This document shows positions 8,054 through 17,528 of a stretch of DNA of 37,148 bases, piece after piece. Origin of the DNA: CBFGRV01 sp965651265 (GTDB lineage Bacteria > Bacteroidota > Rhodothermia > Rhodothermales > VXPQ01); contig CBFGRV010000031.1 of NCBI GenBank assembly GCA_965651265.1, positions 1 to 37,148 on the forward strand. Reading direction: 5' to 3'. A model generated the notes under the pieces. The model made no database searches, had not been told where the DNA came from, and was given only the letters and a program-made list of their open reading frames with translations. The first letter of the stretch is position 1; each line of letters starts with the position of its first letter. Made by a program: the position numbers and the translations under genes.

Positions 8054-9781
8054 CTACCGTGACTCGTCCGTCAACTGCGCCAATACATCACCGTAGACGG
8101 TGACTCGATATCTCTTCCTTAGGTCGGAGGCGATTTCCTCGGCAAGTCGAGCCTCGTGATGTGCAAGGAACGCTTCCTTCACGCGCTCTCGGGCCTCGTC
8201 GAAAGACAGCTGCCGCGCTTCGAGCCGCCGCATGGCCCGCACGATGGCGTAGACGCGACCTTCCTTGGCATCATCGTAGGCGATGGGTCCGGCGATTTCT
8301 CCTTCCTGCAACCCCAAGGCGACCTCGCCCAGGTAGGGCGGCTCCCGGGTGTTGAGTACCTCGATCGTGCCGTCTCGCGACCGCTGGAAAGATCGAATCA
8401 GCCGCCGGCTGGATACCTCCGCGAATGATGCACCCGCCTTCACCTTCTCCAATAGCGCGGTGATTTCCTCTTCGTCCTTTCGGACGATGATTTCCGTACT
8501 GACTCTTGAAAGCTGATAGAACAGCGAGTCGTGATGCGCTTCATAGAAAGCCAGAAGAGCATCATTCTCGGGTCTCGGAATCTTGTTCTTGATGTTTACT
8601 TCATTATAGATCCGAACGAATGCCTGCGCGAGTGGCTGACTCGGTGTGTATGCATCCCATACCTTGTTTTGCACTCCGACCGCACGTGCCCGATCAGCTA
8701 TTCTCTTCGTACGTACGGCTTCGAGCAGATAGTCCTGGATCAATTCTCTGGAATGGCCACCGGATGCCTCCAATGTCAATACGTTGTTGATGATATCCGG
8801 GATATCACTCAGCCTTATGACACCGTGTTCATCCGCCAGCACCATCGCGTCTTCATGATCGCGAAGGTACTGTTCGACCATCGCGTCACCATCTCCCTCA
8901 AAAAATCCCTCCGTATTCGACCAGTCCACCACCTGTTGAAGGCCAGACGGATCCCACCGGAGCGAAAGGCTATCCACCGCGGCATTCCATTCCTCGCGAA
9001 AGGCGCGCGTGGCGTGGGCGGCATGGCGTGCATGAAGTGCCTCGACAATCCTTTCGCGAGCTACCTCGAGGGACGGCGGCTCGACCCGCTCGATCCGCTC
9101 TATGCGGGTGATCGTGAATCGATCGGGACCTTCGAAGCTCCGAACGTCGCCGGGTGACAGATGGAACAGGATATAATCGCGTGGACTTCGGACGGTCTGA
9201 GCCCAGGTCAACCGTATGGGCGCGTGTCCACCCATGCTCGCTGTTGCCGAATACCGATCGATGAGCGAATCGAAGGGCACACCTGCATCGATCCTTTCCC
9301 GAATTTCGTGAACGGTAGCCCGAAGGGACTCGAGTTCCGGATCGGAGGCCGCCGGCGGCTTTCGCAATACGATCTGGCGATAAAAAACGACCCGCCCCAT
9401 GCTCTCATGTTCATTTCGAATCGTTTGCTCGTTCAGGTAGCGGCCTTCATAGCGTTCCTGGGCATAAGCCAGCACCATTTCCTCCGTCACAATCCTCTGC
9501 AGGGAGCCTATAATCGAATCCTCGCGGGCCAGGCCGGACTCGAAAAAGTCGATCCGCTTGAGCTTGTCCGTAATCAAATCGTCGAGAGCCCGCCGATACG
9601 CCTCCGCGCGGTCGGGATACAGGTACAGGTAGACCCGGCCCTCCATGTAATCCGCCAGCTCGCTGAGGGTGATTTCCCGTGATTCGACCTCCGCGAGGAC
9701 GTGTCGGGTCGGCTGTGCCTGCCCCGCGACGCCGATCACACCGCACGCGGCGAGCGCGGCAAATATGGTGATGATCCTCAT
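8054..9781 (-). CDS. Periplasmic peptidyl-prolyl cis-trans isomerase, SurA/PpiC-like
   Basis: A 575-residue exported protein with a SurA-like layout: an N-terminal chaperone segment (ESREITLSELADYM, LDDLITDKLKRIDFF), a first parvulin-like region around 130-225 (FDSLIDRYS and PGDVRSFEGPDRFTITRIE), and a second around 420-520 (KAGASFAEVSSR, GLQEGEIAGPI, VYAIVRAMRR). Such proteins help outer-membrane and secreted proteins fold. The leader MRIITIFAALAAC also contains a possible lipobox (LAAC), so it may be a lipoprotein rather than a soluble periplasmic protein. It is encoded among the TonB receptor and secreted enzymes, 30 bases before the dehydrogenase-like gene, which suggests service to those clients. 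The parvulin domains are divergent, so activity may be weak or chaperone-only. Confidence 0.82.
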   Translation of the reverse strand: MRIITIFAALAACGVIGVAGQAQPTRHVLAEVESREITLSELADYMEGRVYLYLYPDRAEAYRRALDDLITDKLKRIDFFESGLAREDSIIGSLQRIVTEEMVLAYAQERYEGRYLNEQTIRNEHESMGRVVFYRQIVLRKPPAASDPELESLRATVHEIRERIDAGVPFDSLIDRYSATASMGGHAPIRLTWAQTVRSPRDYILFHLSPGDVRSFEGPDRFTITRIERIERVEPPSLEVARERIVEALHARHAAHATRAFREEWNAAVDSLSLRWDPSGLQQVVDWSNTEGFFEGDGDAMVEQYLRDHEDAMVLADEHGVIRLSDIPDIINNVLTLEASGGHSRELIQDYLLEAVRTKRIADRARAVGVQNKVWDAYTPSQPLAQAFVRIYNEVNIKNKIPRPENDALLAFYEAHHDSLFYQLSRVSTEIIVRKDEEEITALLEKVKAGASFAEVSSRRLIRSFQRSRDGTIEVLNTREPPYLGEVALGLQEGEIAGPIAYDDAKEGRVYAIVRAMRRLEARQLSFDEARERVKEAFLAHHEARLAEEIASDLRKRYRVTVYGDVLAQLTDESR

Positions 9782-9822
9782 ATCCTATCCGTTGATGGAT
9801 TTTTGCTCGCCGAAACAGAAGA

Positions 9823-9859
9823 ACCCGGGACCGCAGCCAACCCCGCCGCAGCCCCGGGT
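9823..9859 (-). terminator. GC-rich stem-loop between the beta-helix protein and foldase genes
   Basis: ACCCGGG (9823-9829) pairs with CCCGGGT (9853-9859) across a 23-base loop in the 117-base spacer. In the minus-strand direction the stem is followed by TTCTTCTGTTT, a weak U-rich tail. It may be a partial terminator or mRNA-end element that lowers expression of the downstream genes. The long loop makes it a weak candidate. Confidence 0.35.
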
Positions 9860-9898
9860 CCTCGGAGGGAGCCACACGGCTCATTCAGGCATGGGCCC

Positions 9899-11845
9899 TT
9901 ACTTCGTGAGCACCATCTGTCTTGATTCGACGAAATCGCCCGCGCGAAGCGTGTAGATGTACATGCCGCTTGCAAGCTCGAACCCGGTTCGGGTGTCCCA
10001 ATCGACCTCGTAGGTGCCCGCAGCCAGATGCTCATTTACGAGCGTCGCGACGCGGCGGCCCAGAACATCGTATATCGCTAGCTCAACGTCGTGCGGGACA
10101 TCGAGCGCGAAACGGATAGTGGTCGACGGATTGAAGGGGTTCGGATAGTTCTGGTCGAGCTGAACGGACGTCGGTAGCTCGGCATTCACATGCTCGATGG
10201 CCGTCACGGTCGTGCCGGCATCAACGGCTGCCTCGATCGCCGCATATTCGGCGTCGCGCTGCGCCAACCAGCTCTCCTTCTCGGCCGGGAACCAGTTAAG
10301 GTCGCCGATCGGGTATCCGTTGAGGCCCCCCTGCAGGTATGTCGCATTCGTGTAGGACAGATTCACGGCAACCGGCCAGTCGAACACGATCCAGTTGTTG
10401 GTGTCCTCGTCATCGATCTCATTGCCGGCTTCGTTTCCTGCGGTGCGGACCTTCGGCATGAGCTCCTGCACCGTGATACCGCTATTGGCGGCATCGTAGC
10501 CCCAATTGTAGAGCGCCTGGACCATGCCGGGGCCGTTTACGAAGCCCGGATCGCCGTCCTGGTACCACGTGCCCCAGGTAACGAGCGGGAACTGGTCATC
10601 GTCGTTGAAGATGGCCATCGTTCGGTCATTGGCGAGGATCGCCTGCGTCGTCCAGTTGAGAGAGGGATCGCCCGTCACGCAGTTGTCGGCTTCACAAACG
10701 TCGCCTTCAATACCCGCTGTGTTCAAGGCATCCGGGATCTCGAGCAACTGGTCATCCCAGTAAGCGGCGTTCAGATCGACGAGGATCTTCCGGTCGGCCT
10801 CTTCGAACGGCTCGGGTTCCGGCCACGATGCCGCTGTATTCGCGTACGTATTCCCCTGTTCATCCTTCGGGAGATAGTCCACGTTGATGATGCCGTGCGG
10901 GAGGAAGTCCTCGACGGCCGTTTCTTCGCCGTACATCTCCGTGTAGTCAAGGCCGGGATAGTACGGCTGGAAGTTGCTGTTGACGAACAGGTTATTCGTC
11001 GCGACGAAGTGGGTGAGGTATCCGAAACCGAGGAAAATCTGCCCCGCAGCGTTGACAAACGTGTTGTGGTTGAACACCACACTGGACGGAGCGAAGTTGC
11101 GGAATTTGTACTGCATACCCGCGTTCTGGACGTGGGTAGTATTCTCCACCCAGACGCTCTCCGTCGGGACGCCGACCGCGTCGTACACGCCGCCATTCCG
11201 GCGGGAGGGCTGATCGGTGGCATTGAGGAAGTAGCTGTCCTTGATGATCAGCGTCGTGCCGGGGTTGTCGTTCGAGTTGATCCACACCCAGCGGTTGTGC
11301 TCGCCGAGCACATTCTCCCAGGTCACCGTAAGATTGTCGCCATTGACGTCGATAAAGCTCCAGTTCGCCTGGCCCTGTGTGTGGGCACTCGTGAAGTGGA
11401 TGTTCTTCATCGTCAGGTCATGACTGATCGCGATCGTGGCGAGGACGGGGTTGTTCGAGGCGTCCTGGAACCCGGCGATCGTCGGTGGTCGGCAATTGGG
11501 ATCATCCCCCTGCACCATCAAGCCGCAGAACTCTCCCACAATGTTGAGCGGGCGGCCCTGCTCGGGTATGGCGGCATCAAAGAGATAGAGGGCCATATTG
11601 CCCGATTCAAGTGTGCCGTTGGATCCGGCATGCAGCAAATAGACGCGGCCTTCCGGTACGTTTCCGGCCTCTGTGTCGGCCTGAATGACCGCACCCAGCG
11701 TACTGGCCGTGCCACCGGCGTCAAAGAAGTCGGCAATGACTAACGTGTCTCCGCGCACTTCGAGGACGAAGTCCTCCAGAGGCTGCGCCTCCGCCCCGTA
11801 CGTGGCGAGTAGGAGCGCCGTACAGATTAGTAGCTTTCGAGTCAT
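9899..11845 (-). CDS. Secreted parallel beta-helix protein with type IX sorting domain, in SusD position
   Basis: A 648-residue protein with a signal peptide (MTRKLLICTALLLATYGAEAQ). The middle (about 130-330) shows the short beta-strand and Asn ladder pattern of right-handed parallel beta-helices: LTMKNIHFTSAH, TLIIKDSYFLNAT, SVWVENTTHVQNAG, SVVFNHNTFVNAAG and FVATNNLFVNSNF. The C-terminus, from VQLDQNYPNPFNPSTTIRF through RQMVLTK, is a canonical type IX sorting domain. It directly follows the TonB receptor gene by about 80 bases, where polysaccharide loci of Bacteroidota normally encode SusD. It could be a surface glycan-binding partner of the receptor or a polysaccharide lyase/hydrolase-like enzyme. 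No catalytic motif could be assigned. Confidence 0.8.
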   Translation of the reverse strand: MTRKLLICTALLLATYGAEAQPLEDFVLEVRGDTLVIADFFDAGGTASTLGAVIQADTEAGNVPEGRVYLLHAGSNGTLESGNMALYLFDAAIPEQGRPLNIVGEFCGLMVQGDDPNCRPPTIAGFQDASNNPVLATIAISHDLTMKNIHFTSAHTQGQANWSFIDVNGDNLTVTWENVLGEHNRWVWINSNDNPGTTLIIKDSYFLNATDQPSRRNGGVYDAVGVPTESVWVENTTHVQNAGMQYKFRNFAPSSVVFNHNTFVNAAGQIFLGFGYLTHFVATNNLFVNSNFQPYYPGLDYTEMYGEETAVEDFLPHGIINVDYLPKDEQGNTYANTAASWPEPEPFEEADRKILVDLNAAYWDDQLLEIPDALNTAGIEGDVCEADNCVTGDPSLNWTTQAILANDRTMAIFNDDDQFPLVTWGTWYQDGDPGFVNGPGMVQALYNWGYDAANSGITVQELMPKVRTAGNEAGNEIDDEDTNNWIVFDWPVAVNLSYTNATYLQGGLNGYPIGDLNWFPAEKESWLAQRDAEYAAIEAAVDAGTTVTAIEHVNAELPTSVQLDQNYPNPFNPSTTIRFALDVPHDVELAIYDVLGRRVATLVNEHLAAGTYEVDWDTRTGFELASGMYIYTLRAGDFVESRQMVLTK

Positions 11846-11927
11846 GGGAGTACCTGCTAAGTGGTTCGTTGATGGATTGCGTGTTCGTTCCTCGAAGGGC
11901 GCTTGACGCCTCTTCCGGAGTTCATCC

Positions 11928-14921
11928 TTACCGGCTATATCTGATACCTAGCTGAAAGCGACGCGGGTAGTATGATATCTGAGTCGTTGCGTTAGTAACC
12001 CCTGTTGCGTCGGGCCCGACAACCAGCGAGCGGTTGTTGTAGCCCGCGGGATGGGTGACGTTGACGCCGTTGAAGAACAGCGAGAGTCCAGGAAGGGGAA
12101 GTCGCTGGCGAAGGGAGAAGTCCCAGGCGTAGACCGGTTGGGCGAAGGTATCGTTCGCCGGATCGCGTTGATCGAGGCCCGCCAGAATTTCGCCCTGATA
12201 CCTGAAGGATATCCGCCCTGAGAACCCGCCGATGTCGACGCCAAGGGCAACGTTTACCACGTTGTCGGCCTGCTGGAAGAGCCGACCTTTCCGGAGGGTG
12301 TCGACTTGGACGATGTCGCAGAAGAACGTGCAACCCGGCTCCTGTGTGAGGAAAATTGACTGGTAGTCCATCTCGGAGTGTAACCTGGTGTAGTTGATGT
12401 TGAGCACCAGGCTGTTGAGAGGCCGGGGTAGATACCAGAAGTTGGTCTGCCAGTCGACCTCGAAGCCGTTGATCCGTCCGTCGTACGGGTTGTTGACATA
12501 GGTCTCGATGAGGCCGACGGGATTGATGTCCGGCACGAGCTGGCCGTCGGGGACGCCGTCGCCGTTCGTGTCCTCGCAGGAGATGCGTACGCGTCCGTCC
12601 GAGCACTCGGCATAACCTGCATTGACCGGTGCCCAGTACGTACCCTCAAAATTTTCGAGGGTACGACGCTGGATCGAAACCGGACGAATCACGTCGATCA
12701 GCTTCTTCGTGAAGACTCCGAACGTGAATAGACCCACGCGATTGGAATGCAACGAGAAGTAGGCGTCCAGGCTGTGCGCAATAGTGGGTCGGAGATTTGG
12801 GTTGCCGGCCTGGCCCCGCTCTCCTGAGTCGACCCACGTGTTAGGTAGCAAGAACTGGTAATCCGGACGTGATGTCGCCTTGGTATAGGCGAGTCGGATG
12901 TCGAACCAGCTGGTTGGCTCGATCTGAAGTTGAACGTTCGGAAACCACTCGCCCATCGACCTATCCACCCTCAGCGTGTCACGGACATCTCCCTGCCCGT
13001 CGTAGAGCGTCTGGTTTACGAAGGGGGCTTTGTTGTCGAAGCTGAACTTCTCATATCGTACGCCGCCCAACAGGTTGAGGTATCGCCCGATGTTGAAATC
13101 GCCCATGATGTAGGCGGCGGCGACTTCTTCCTCCGCGACGTAGTCGAAACGGTTGGATTGTGCGAGCGCCGGCGTCTGCCAACCGGTCTGAGCGAGGCGA
13201 AAGTAGTTGTCCAGATAATCAACCTTCAGCGCGCCGCTGAACGGCCACCGGCCATCCAGGTAGTACGAGCCGCGTTCATCCATGTATTCTGCGTCATGGA
13301 AGACGTTTAACTGGAGAGCGGCATTTGGATCGGCGCCGATGCTCTGAAGGTACTCGGCAGCGCCTGTGTTCTGACCACCGCCGTCGGCAAGACGACGGTA
13401 ATACTGGAGGAGATCGCGATCTCGGTTGAGCCGCGTGTATTTTCCGCCCCCTGCGAGCTCTCCAACAAGGAATCCCGCCGAGAACGGCACGGTGAGGTTG
13501 AGGGCGCCAACCAACCGTCGCTCGCCGAAGTCTTCGTAGTTCGTGAATCCATCCCCCACCGCGCCGGGATTCCCTTCCATGAGCTCGATGTTGAAGACCT
13601 GGTCTTCGGACGTCCAGTTCGGCAGGGTCTTACCTTCGAAGTAGGCCGTCCCTATGAAGGCCGTCTCGTACCCCAGGTCATCCTCCCTCCGGCTCGACGA
13701 ATGGGAAAGCGACCAGTCGACACCAACAGGCCCGAGCTCATGATCACCCTGGAGTGAGTTCACGAGGAGGTACCGGCTTCCAATCGACCTCTGAATGCGG
13801 AACTCCCGATTTCCCGCAGTCAGAAACATCCGGTCGATGAAGCTGACGTTGTCGAAGTCCTCCGACGAGTATGCGCTCTGGAAGATTAGCTTTCCGGTGT
13901 TCGAGAGCCGGTAATCGAGCAGGATGCTCGCACCGTACTCGTTATCCACGTTGATCTGATCCTGCAGATCGTACTGACTCAATCCGTACGGGCGTCTACC
14001 CGCCACTGGATCGGCCTGCGGAAGCGGCTGCCATGTCGCCGACGCGATGTCGCCCCCGCCGTTGAACCGACGGGCATTGCCCTGAACGAATGCACCCAGG
14101 CGACCATCGATGAAGCGATTACTGATGCTGGCCCAGATGCGATAGTTGTCCGAGGTACGATCCTGAGTGTTGTAATCACCCTGGAACATGGCATCGTAGT
14201 GCAGCCCTTCGGGGGCCTCGCGCAGGCGAAGGTTGACGTTGCCGCCGATGCTGTTGGCGTCCATCGCCGGGGTCAGGGTCTTCGACACCTCGATGCCCGA
14301 GAGCATGTTGGCCGAAACGAAACCGAGACCGGTCGTCCGGTTCGTCGTCGTCGACGGAAGCTGGACGCCGTTGACCGCCACCGTGTTGTACTTCGCCTCG
14401 ATGCCCCGGATGACGATCTGGTCGCCGTTCTGGAGGGAAACCCCGGGAAGCCGGCTCACCGCTGCCGCCGCACTCTCGTCGGGAAGCTCACGGATGCGCT
14501 CCGCCGAGACGACGTTGGAGATGGTCCGGGCACTCAATTGCTCATTGATGGCCTGGAGCTGTCCCTGCGCCTGGGCGGTGATCAGGATTTCTCCGCCTTC
14601 GACACCTGCCCACGACAGTTCGACCTCTACCGAGATTTCCTCCCCGGCAACGACAGCGACCGGGATTGCTCTCTGATCATATCCGACGTAGGAAACTACC
14701 AGCGTTCGCTCGCCGGCAGGGGCATTCGGAATGATGAAACGGCCGTTGTAGTCGGCGGCAGCGCCAATACTCGTTCCCTGGACGATCGCGTTGGCCCCCG
14801 GCAGGGGATCACCGTTTCCCGCGTCAGTGACAATACCAACGATGCGCCCGGTCTGTGCATAGGCCGGAACGGCGCCCATTACTACCAGGAGCGCAAGCGC
14901 AAGAAGCGTTCTAGGCTGCAT
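11928..14921 (-). CDS. TonB-dependent outer-membrane receptor
   Basis: A 997-residue protein: signal peptide MQPRTLLALALLVVMGAVPAYAQ, carboxypeptidase-regulatory-like domain (about 25-110: GRIVGIVTDAGNGDPLPGANAIVQGT, then AADYNGRFIIPN), plug domain (about 125-240, with IRELPDESAAAAVSRLPGVSL and IVIRGIEAKYNTVAVNGV), and a 22-strand-type barrel to the C-terminus, ending in alternating aromatic strands (RRFQLGIRYSR). It probably imports xylo- or arabinoxylo-oligosaccharides across the outer membrane using TonB energy. The substrate is inferred from the adjacent GH10 xylanase, only 30 bases upstream in the same direction. The plug sequence resembles the TonB receptors of carbohydrate loci in alphaproteobacteria and xanthomonads more than classic SusC, and no SusD is encoded in the window. 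Confidence 0.93.
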   Translation of the reverse strand: MQPRTLLALALLVVMGAVPAYAQTGRIVGIVTDAGNGDPLPGANAIVQGTSIGAAADYNGRFIIPNAPAGERTLVVSYVGYDQRAIPVAVVAGEEISVEVELSWAGVEGGEILITAQAQGQLQAINEQLSARTISNVVSAERIRELPDESAAAAVSRLPGVSLQNGDQIVIRGIEAKYNTVAVNGVQLPSTTTNRTTGLGFVSANMLSGIEVSKTLTPAMDANSIGGNVNLRLREAPEGLHYDAMFQGDYNTQDRTSDNYRIWASISNRFIDGRLGAFVQGNARRFNGGGDIASATWQPLPQADPVAGRRPYGLSQYDLQDQINVDNEYGASILLDYRLSNTGKLIFQSAYSSEDFDNVSFIDRMFLTAGNREFRIQRSIGSRYLLVNSLQGDHELGPVGVDWSLSHSSSRREDDLGYETAFIGTAYFEGKTLPNWTSEDQVFNIELMEGNPGAVGDGFTNYEDFGERRLVGALNLTVPFSAGFLVGELAGGGKYTRLNRDRDLLQYYRRLADGGGQNTGAAEYLQSIGADPNAALQLNVFHDAEYMDERGSYYLDGRWPFSGALKVDYLDNYFRLAQTGWQTPALAQSNRFDYVAEEEVAAAYIMGDFNIGRYLNLLGGVRYEKFSFDNKAPFVNQTLYDGQGDVRDTLRVDRSMGEWFPNVQLQIEPTSWFDIRLAYTKATSRPDYQFLLPNTWVDSGERGQAGNPNLRPTIAHSLDAYFSLHSNRVGLFTFGVFTKKLIDVIRPVSIQRRTLENFEGTYWAPVNAGYAECSDGRVRISCEDTNGDGVPDGQLVPDINPVGLIETYVNNPYDGRINGFEVDWQTNFWYLPRPLNSLVLNINYTRLHSEMDYQSIFLTQEPGCTFFCDIVQVDTLRKGRLFQQADNVVNVALGVDIGGFSGRISFRYQGEILAGLDQRDPANDTFAQPVYAWDFSLRQRLPLPGLSLFFNGVNVTHPAGYNNRSLVVGPDATGVTNATTQISYYPRRFQLGIRYSR

Positions 14922-14950
14922 AAACGTCGTTTAGGGATGGTTTTCTCGGG

Positions 14951-17380
14951 CTATTTCGCCAGCACCATGTTTCCGGTCTTCATGTACTGATCCGCTTCGA
15001 GTCTGTAGAGGTAGATGCCGCTCGCGAGGCCGCTCGCATCAAAGGACACTTCGTGATTTCCGGCCGTCTGGAGACCGGAGACGAGGGTCCTGACCAGGCG
15101 CCCGGTTACGTCGTAGACCTGAAGCGTCACGTCGGCATTCCGGGGAAGGACGTATCGAATGTGGGCAACACGGGAGAATGGATTCGGGCTGGACGTGACC
15201 GTTAGCGTCATGGGTACCTCCAGCTGCCTCTCGACATCGACGGACCGCTGTTCAGTCAGGTATTCCTGCAGCCACTGAAGCGCCGGGCGCTCCTCACCGT
15301 TATTTCGGACGAGGTAAGCCTCCTGGTCCGTCCGCCACAAGCCCGGCCGCCATCCCCACATGGTCACCCCTATGACACTCGGGTGCTCCCAGATCGCCGG
15401 GAAGATCCGCTGCATGGATGTGAGCTGAGCCTGATCGGATTGCGCCGGTGTCACGAAGGGCGATTCGTTGGGATTGCCGTCGACATCCATCTCCGTCACC
15501 TGAACCGGCAGGCCGGTCTCACCGAGGATGTCGAGGACTGCGGTAATCGGAGCCCCCGGAGTCGTTGAGAATGCGTGGCCCTGCACGCCGATCGCGTCGA
15601 TCAGATCGCGCTCCTGTAGCAGCTCGATGATCTCGACGTATTGCTGCGCCGATGCCGTGCTGCTCAAGATTCCGAAGTCGTTGATCATCAGCTTGGTCTC
15701 GGCGGGGAAGATCTCCCGGGCCATCTCGAAGGCCTTGATCACCCAGTCCCAGCCCGTCTCGCCCGCGCCCCCGAGCGCCTCGATATAATTGGCCCGACCG
15801 AACTGTCCGTCGGGAGGATTGTGACCGGGCAGTGGCTCGTTGACGACCTCGAGGTAGTCGATATCCGGATAGCGCTCGGCCACGGCCTGGAACCATTCTT
15901 CGATCTCCTCGAGTTGCTCGGCGGGTGGGAGCTCCGAGATCCAGCCCGGCTGCTGGGCACCCCAGACGAGCACGTGATAGCGGTATGGTAGGCCGTTGTC
16001 CTTCGCCAAGGCATAGGCGGCATCGAGCTCGGCCCAATTGAACGTGTCGCGGACGGGCTCGACGCTCCCCCATTTGCCGGCATTCTCCGGGGTGACCTGA
16101 TTCCAGTAGTAGAGGAAATTCTCGAGCTGCGGATTGCTGTAGATGTTGCCCAGAAACTTATCGAAGCCATCTGCCAGTGGTACTTCGGGCAACTCCGGGC
16201 CTTCTCCCATGTCGCGCGAGCCCGGTTCACCATTATCGAGATTGCCTACCGTGTAAAACAGATCGGACTGGCCGAACGCGAACTTATCGATGAGGAGGCC
16301 ATCCTCCCGCATGCCGGCCTGGAACGTGACCGTGAGATTCTCCGGAGTGACGTAGAAGGAGTCTGAGGGGACATTGTTGAAGCTGTTCTCGGACAGGTTC
16401 ACCCACTTCCACACGCCAGCTCCCAGGCCTCCTACACCGGTGACGAAATCGTCCGGCTCATTGAAACCGGCCGCAGCAAGTTGATTCGCATTGATCCAGT
16501 CTTCCGGTGAGGTGGGGTCCTTGACGCCGAAAGAATCGGCATAGAAGAAGCTGTCGTCGTCGTAGGAGGCCGGACCAACATAGACGCGTGCATAAAGGTC
16601 GTACCAGCCGGGCTGCTCGAAGGTGACTTCGTAGCTGGCCGTCCGCCCTTCACCAGGAAAACTGCCATCGACGACATCTTCGGCGGCCGTGATGTAGGTT
16701 GCGCCGTCGTCCTCATCGGTATCCGTCAGAATCCCTTCGCCCAGCGTACCGGATTCGGCCTCGACGATGACGGCGGGAATGCCGGCATTCGGGTTTACGA
16801 TCGTCAGATTGTCGATGTAAATCGTATTGCCGACGTTGCCCGCGTAGCTGAAATGGACTGGCGCCCGAATCTCGGTCTCGTTGTCGGTGATCGTGAAGCT
16901 GAACGTGAACTCCTGCCATTCCGTCGAGATGGTGCGGTCCCCGAGCCGGCCATACTCCGAGAATGACTGGTTACCAATCGTGAAGCTGACGGTCGGGCCC
17001 GCTTCCTCAGCGCGAGCCCATATGGAGTACGTGTAGGATTCTCCGGGCACGACCGTGATGGGAAAAGCCGTGGCCTCGATATCCCATGCATTGTTACCGG
17101 TCCCGTTGACGGTTACGGCGAGCGCCTTCTCCCCATCCTGGGCCCCCTCCCCTACGATTTCGAATACCGGAGCCTCAACGACGCTGCCGCCGACGTTCAA
17201 CACCCAGCCTTCGACGCCGGCTGCCAGATCTGTGACCTCACCGACGTCGGTCAGCTCAAAGCTGCCGTTGACATTGTTCTGAGCGGCGGCGCTTCCGATG
17301 AGAAAGAAGATCGCGAGGAGCAAACCGAGGCCGCTGCCTCCGATTGCCGGCCTGCTAGCGTGGTCGGTAACACGTGACAT
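14951..17380 (-). CDS. Cell-surface endo-1,4-beta-xylanase, GH10, with two carbohydrate-binding modules
   Basis: The ATG at 17380 is chosen over the in-frame ATG at 17395 because GGAGG (17393-17389) sits 8 bases before it. This gives 809 residues. A signal peptide (cleavage after GSAAAQ) is followed by a CBM4/9-like beta-sandwich (about 36-196, with SYTYSIWARAEEAGPTVSF), a second CBM-like module (about 202-375), the GH10 barrel (about 405-705) and a type IX sorting domain (last 80 residues, SSPNPFSRVAHIRY through NMVLAK). The acid/base is in YLEVVNEPLPG (Glu515) and the nucleophile in VQVTEMDV (Glu630). HVLVWG and GVTMWGW are further family blocks. It cuts xylan at the cell surface to feed the receptor encoded next. 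The modular plan recalls Rhodothermus Xyn10A. It is divergent from the GH9 gene. Confidence 0.95.
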   Translation of the reverse strand: MSRVTDHASRPAIGGSGLGLLLAIFFLIGSAAAQNNVNGSFELTDVGEVTDLAAGVEGWVLNVGGSVVEAPVFEIVGEGAQDGEKALAVTVNGTGNNAWDIEATAFPITVVPGESYTYSIWARAEEAGPTVSFTIGNQSFSEYGRLGDRTISTEWQEFTFSFTITDNETEIRAPVHFSYAGNVGNTIYIDNLTIVNPNAGIPAVIVEAESGTLGEGILTDTDEDDGATYITAAEDVVDGSFPGEGRTASYEVTFEQPGWYDLYARVYVGPASYDDDSFFYADSFGVKDPTSPEDWINANQLAAAGFNEPDDFVTGVGGLGAGVWKWVNLSENSFNNVPSDSFYVTPENLTVTFQAGMREDGLLIDKFAFGQSDLFYTVGNLDNGEPGSRDMGEGPELPEVPLADGFDKFLGNIYSNPQLENFLYYWNQVTPENAGKWGSVEPVRDTFNWAELDAAYALAKDNGLPYRYHVLVWGAQQPGWISELPPAEQLEEIEEWFQAVAERYPDIDYLEVVNEPLPGHNPPDGQFGRANYIEALGGAGETGWDWVIKAFEMAREIFPAETKLMINDFGILSSTASAQQYVEIIELLQERDLIDAIGVQGHAFSTTPGAPITAVLDILGETGLPVQVTEMDVDGNPNESPFVTPAQSDQAQLTSMQRIFPAIWEHPSVIGVTMWGWRPGLWRTDQEAYLVRNNGEERPALQWLQEYLTEQRSVDVERQLEVPMTLTVTSSPNPFSRVAHIRYVLPRNADVTLQVYDVTGRLVRTLVSGLQTAGNHEVSFDASGLASGIYLYRLEADQYMKTGNMVLAK

Positions 17381-17528
17381 CCACGTAGCCTCCATTGCCT
17401 ACGGATGAAAATCTTCAAGTGCGGTCATTTTCAAATCGCACAATGGTGATCCGCTTGGGTGATCGGCGTGACCCGGTGCGGCCGCTCGGCCTGGGCCCAC
17501 AATTCGCCTCTGTGAACATATGATTAAG

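Noticed and set aside
10190..11743. Plus-strand open frame of 517 codons opposite the beta-helix protein
   Set aside because: The opposite strand has a signal peptide, beta-helix repeats and a sorting domain; this frame has none.
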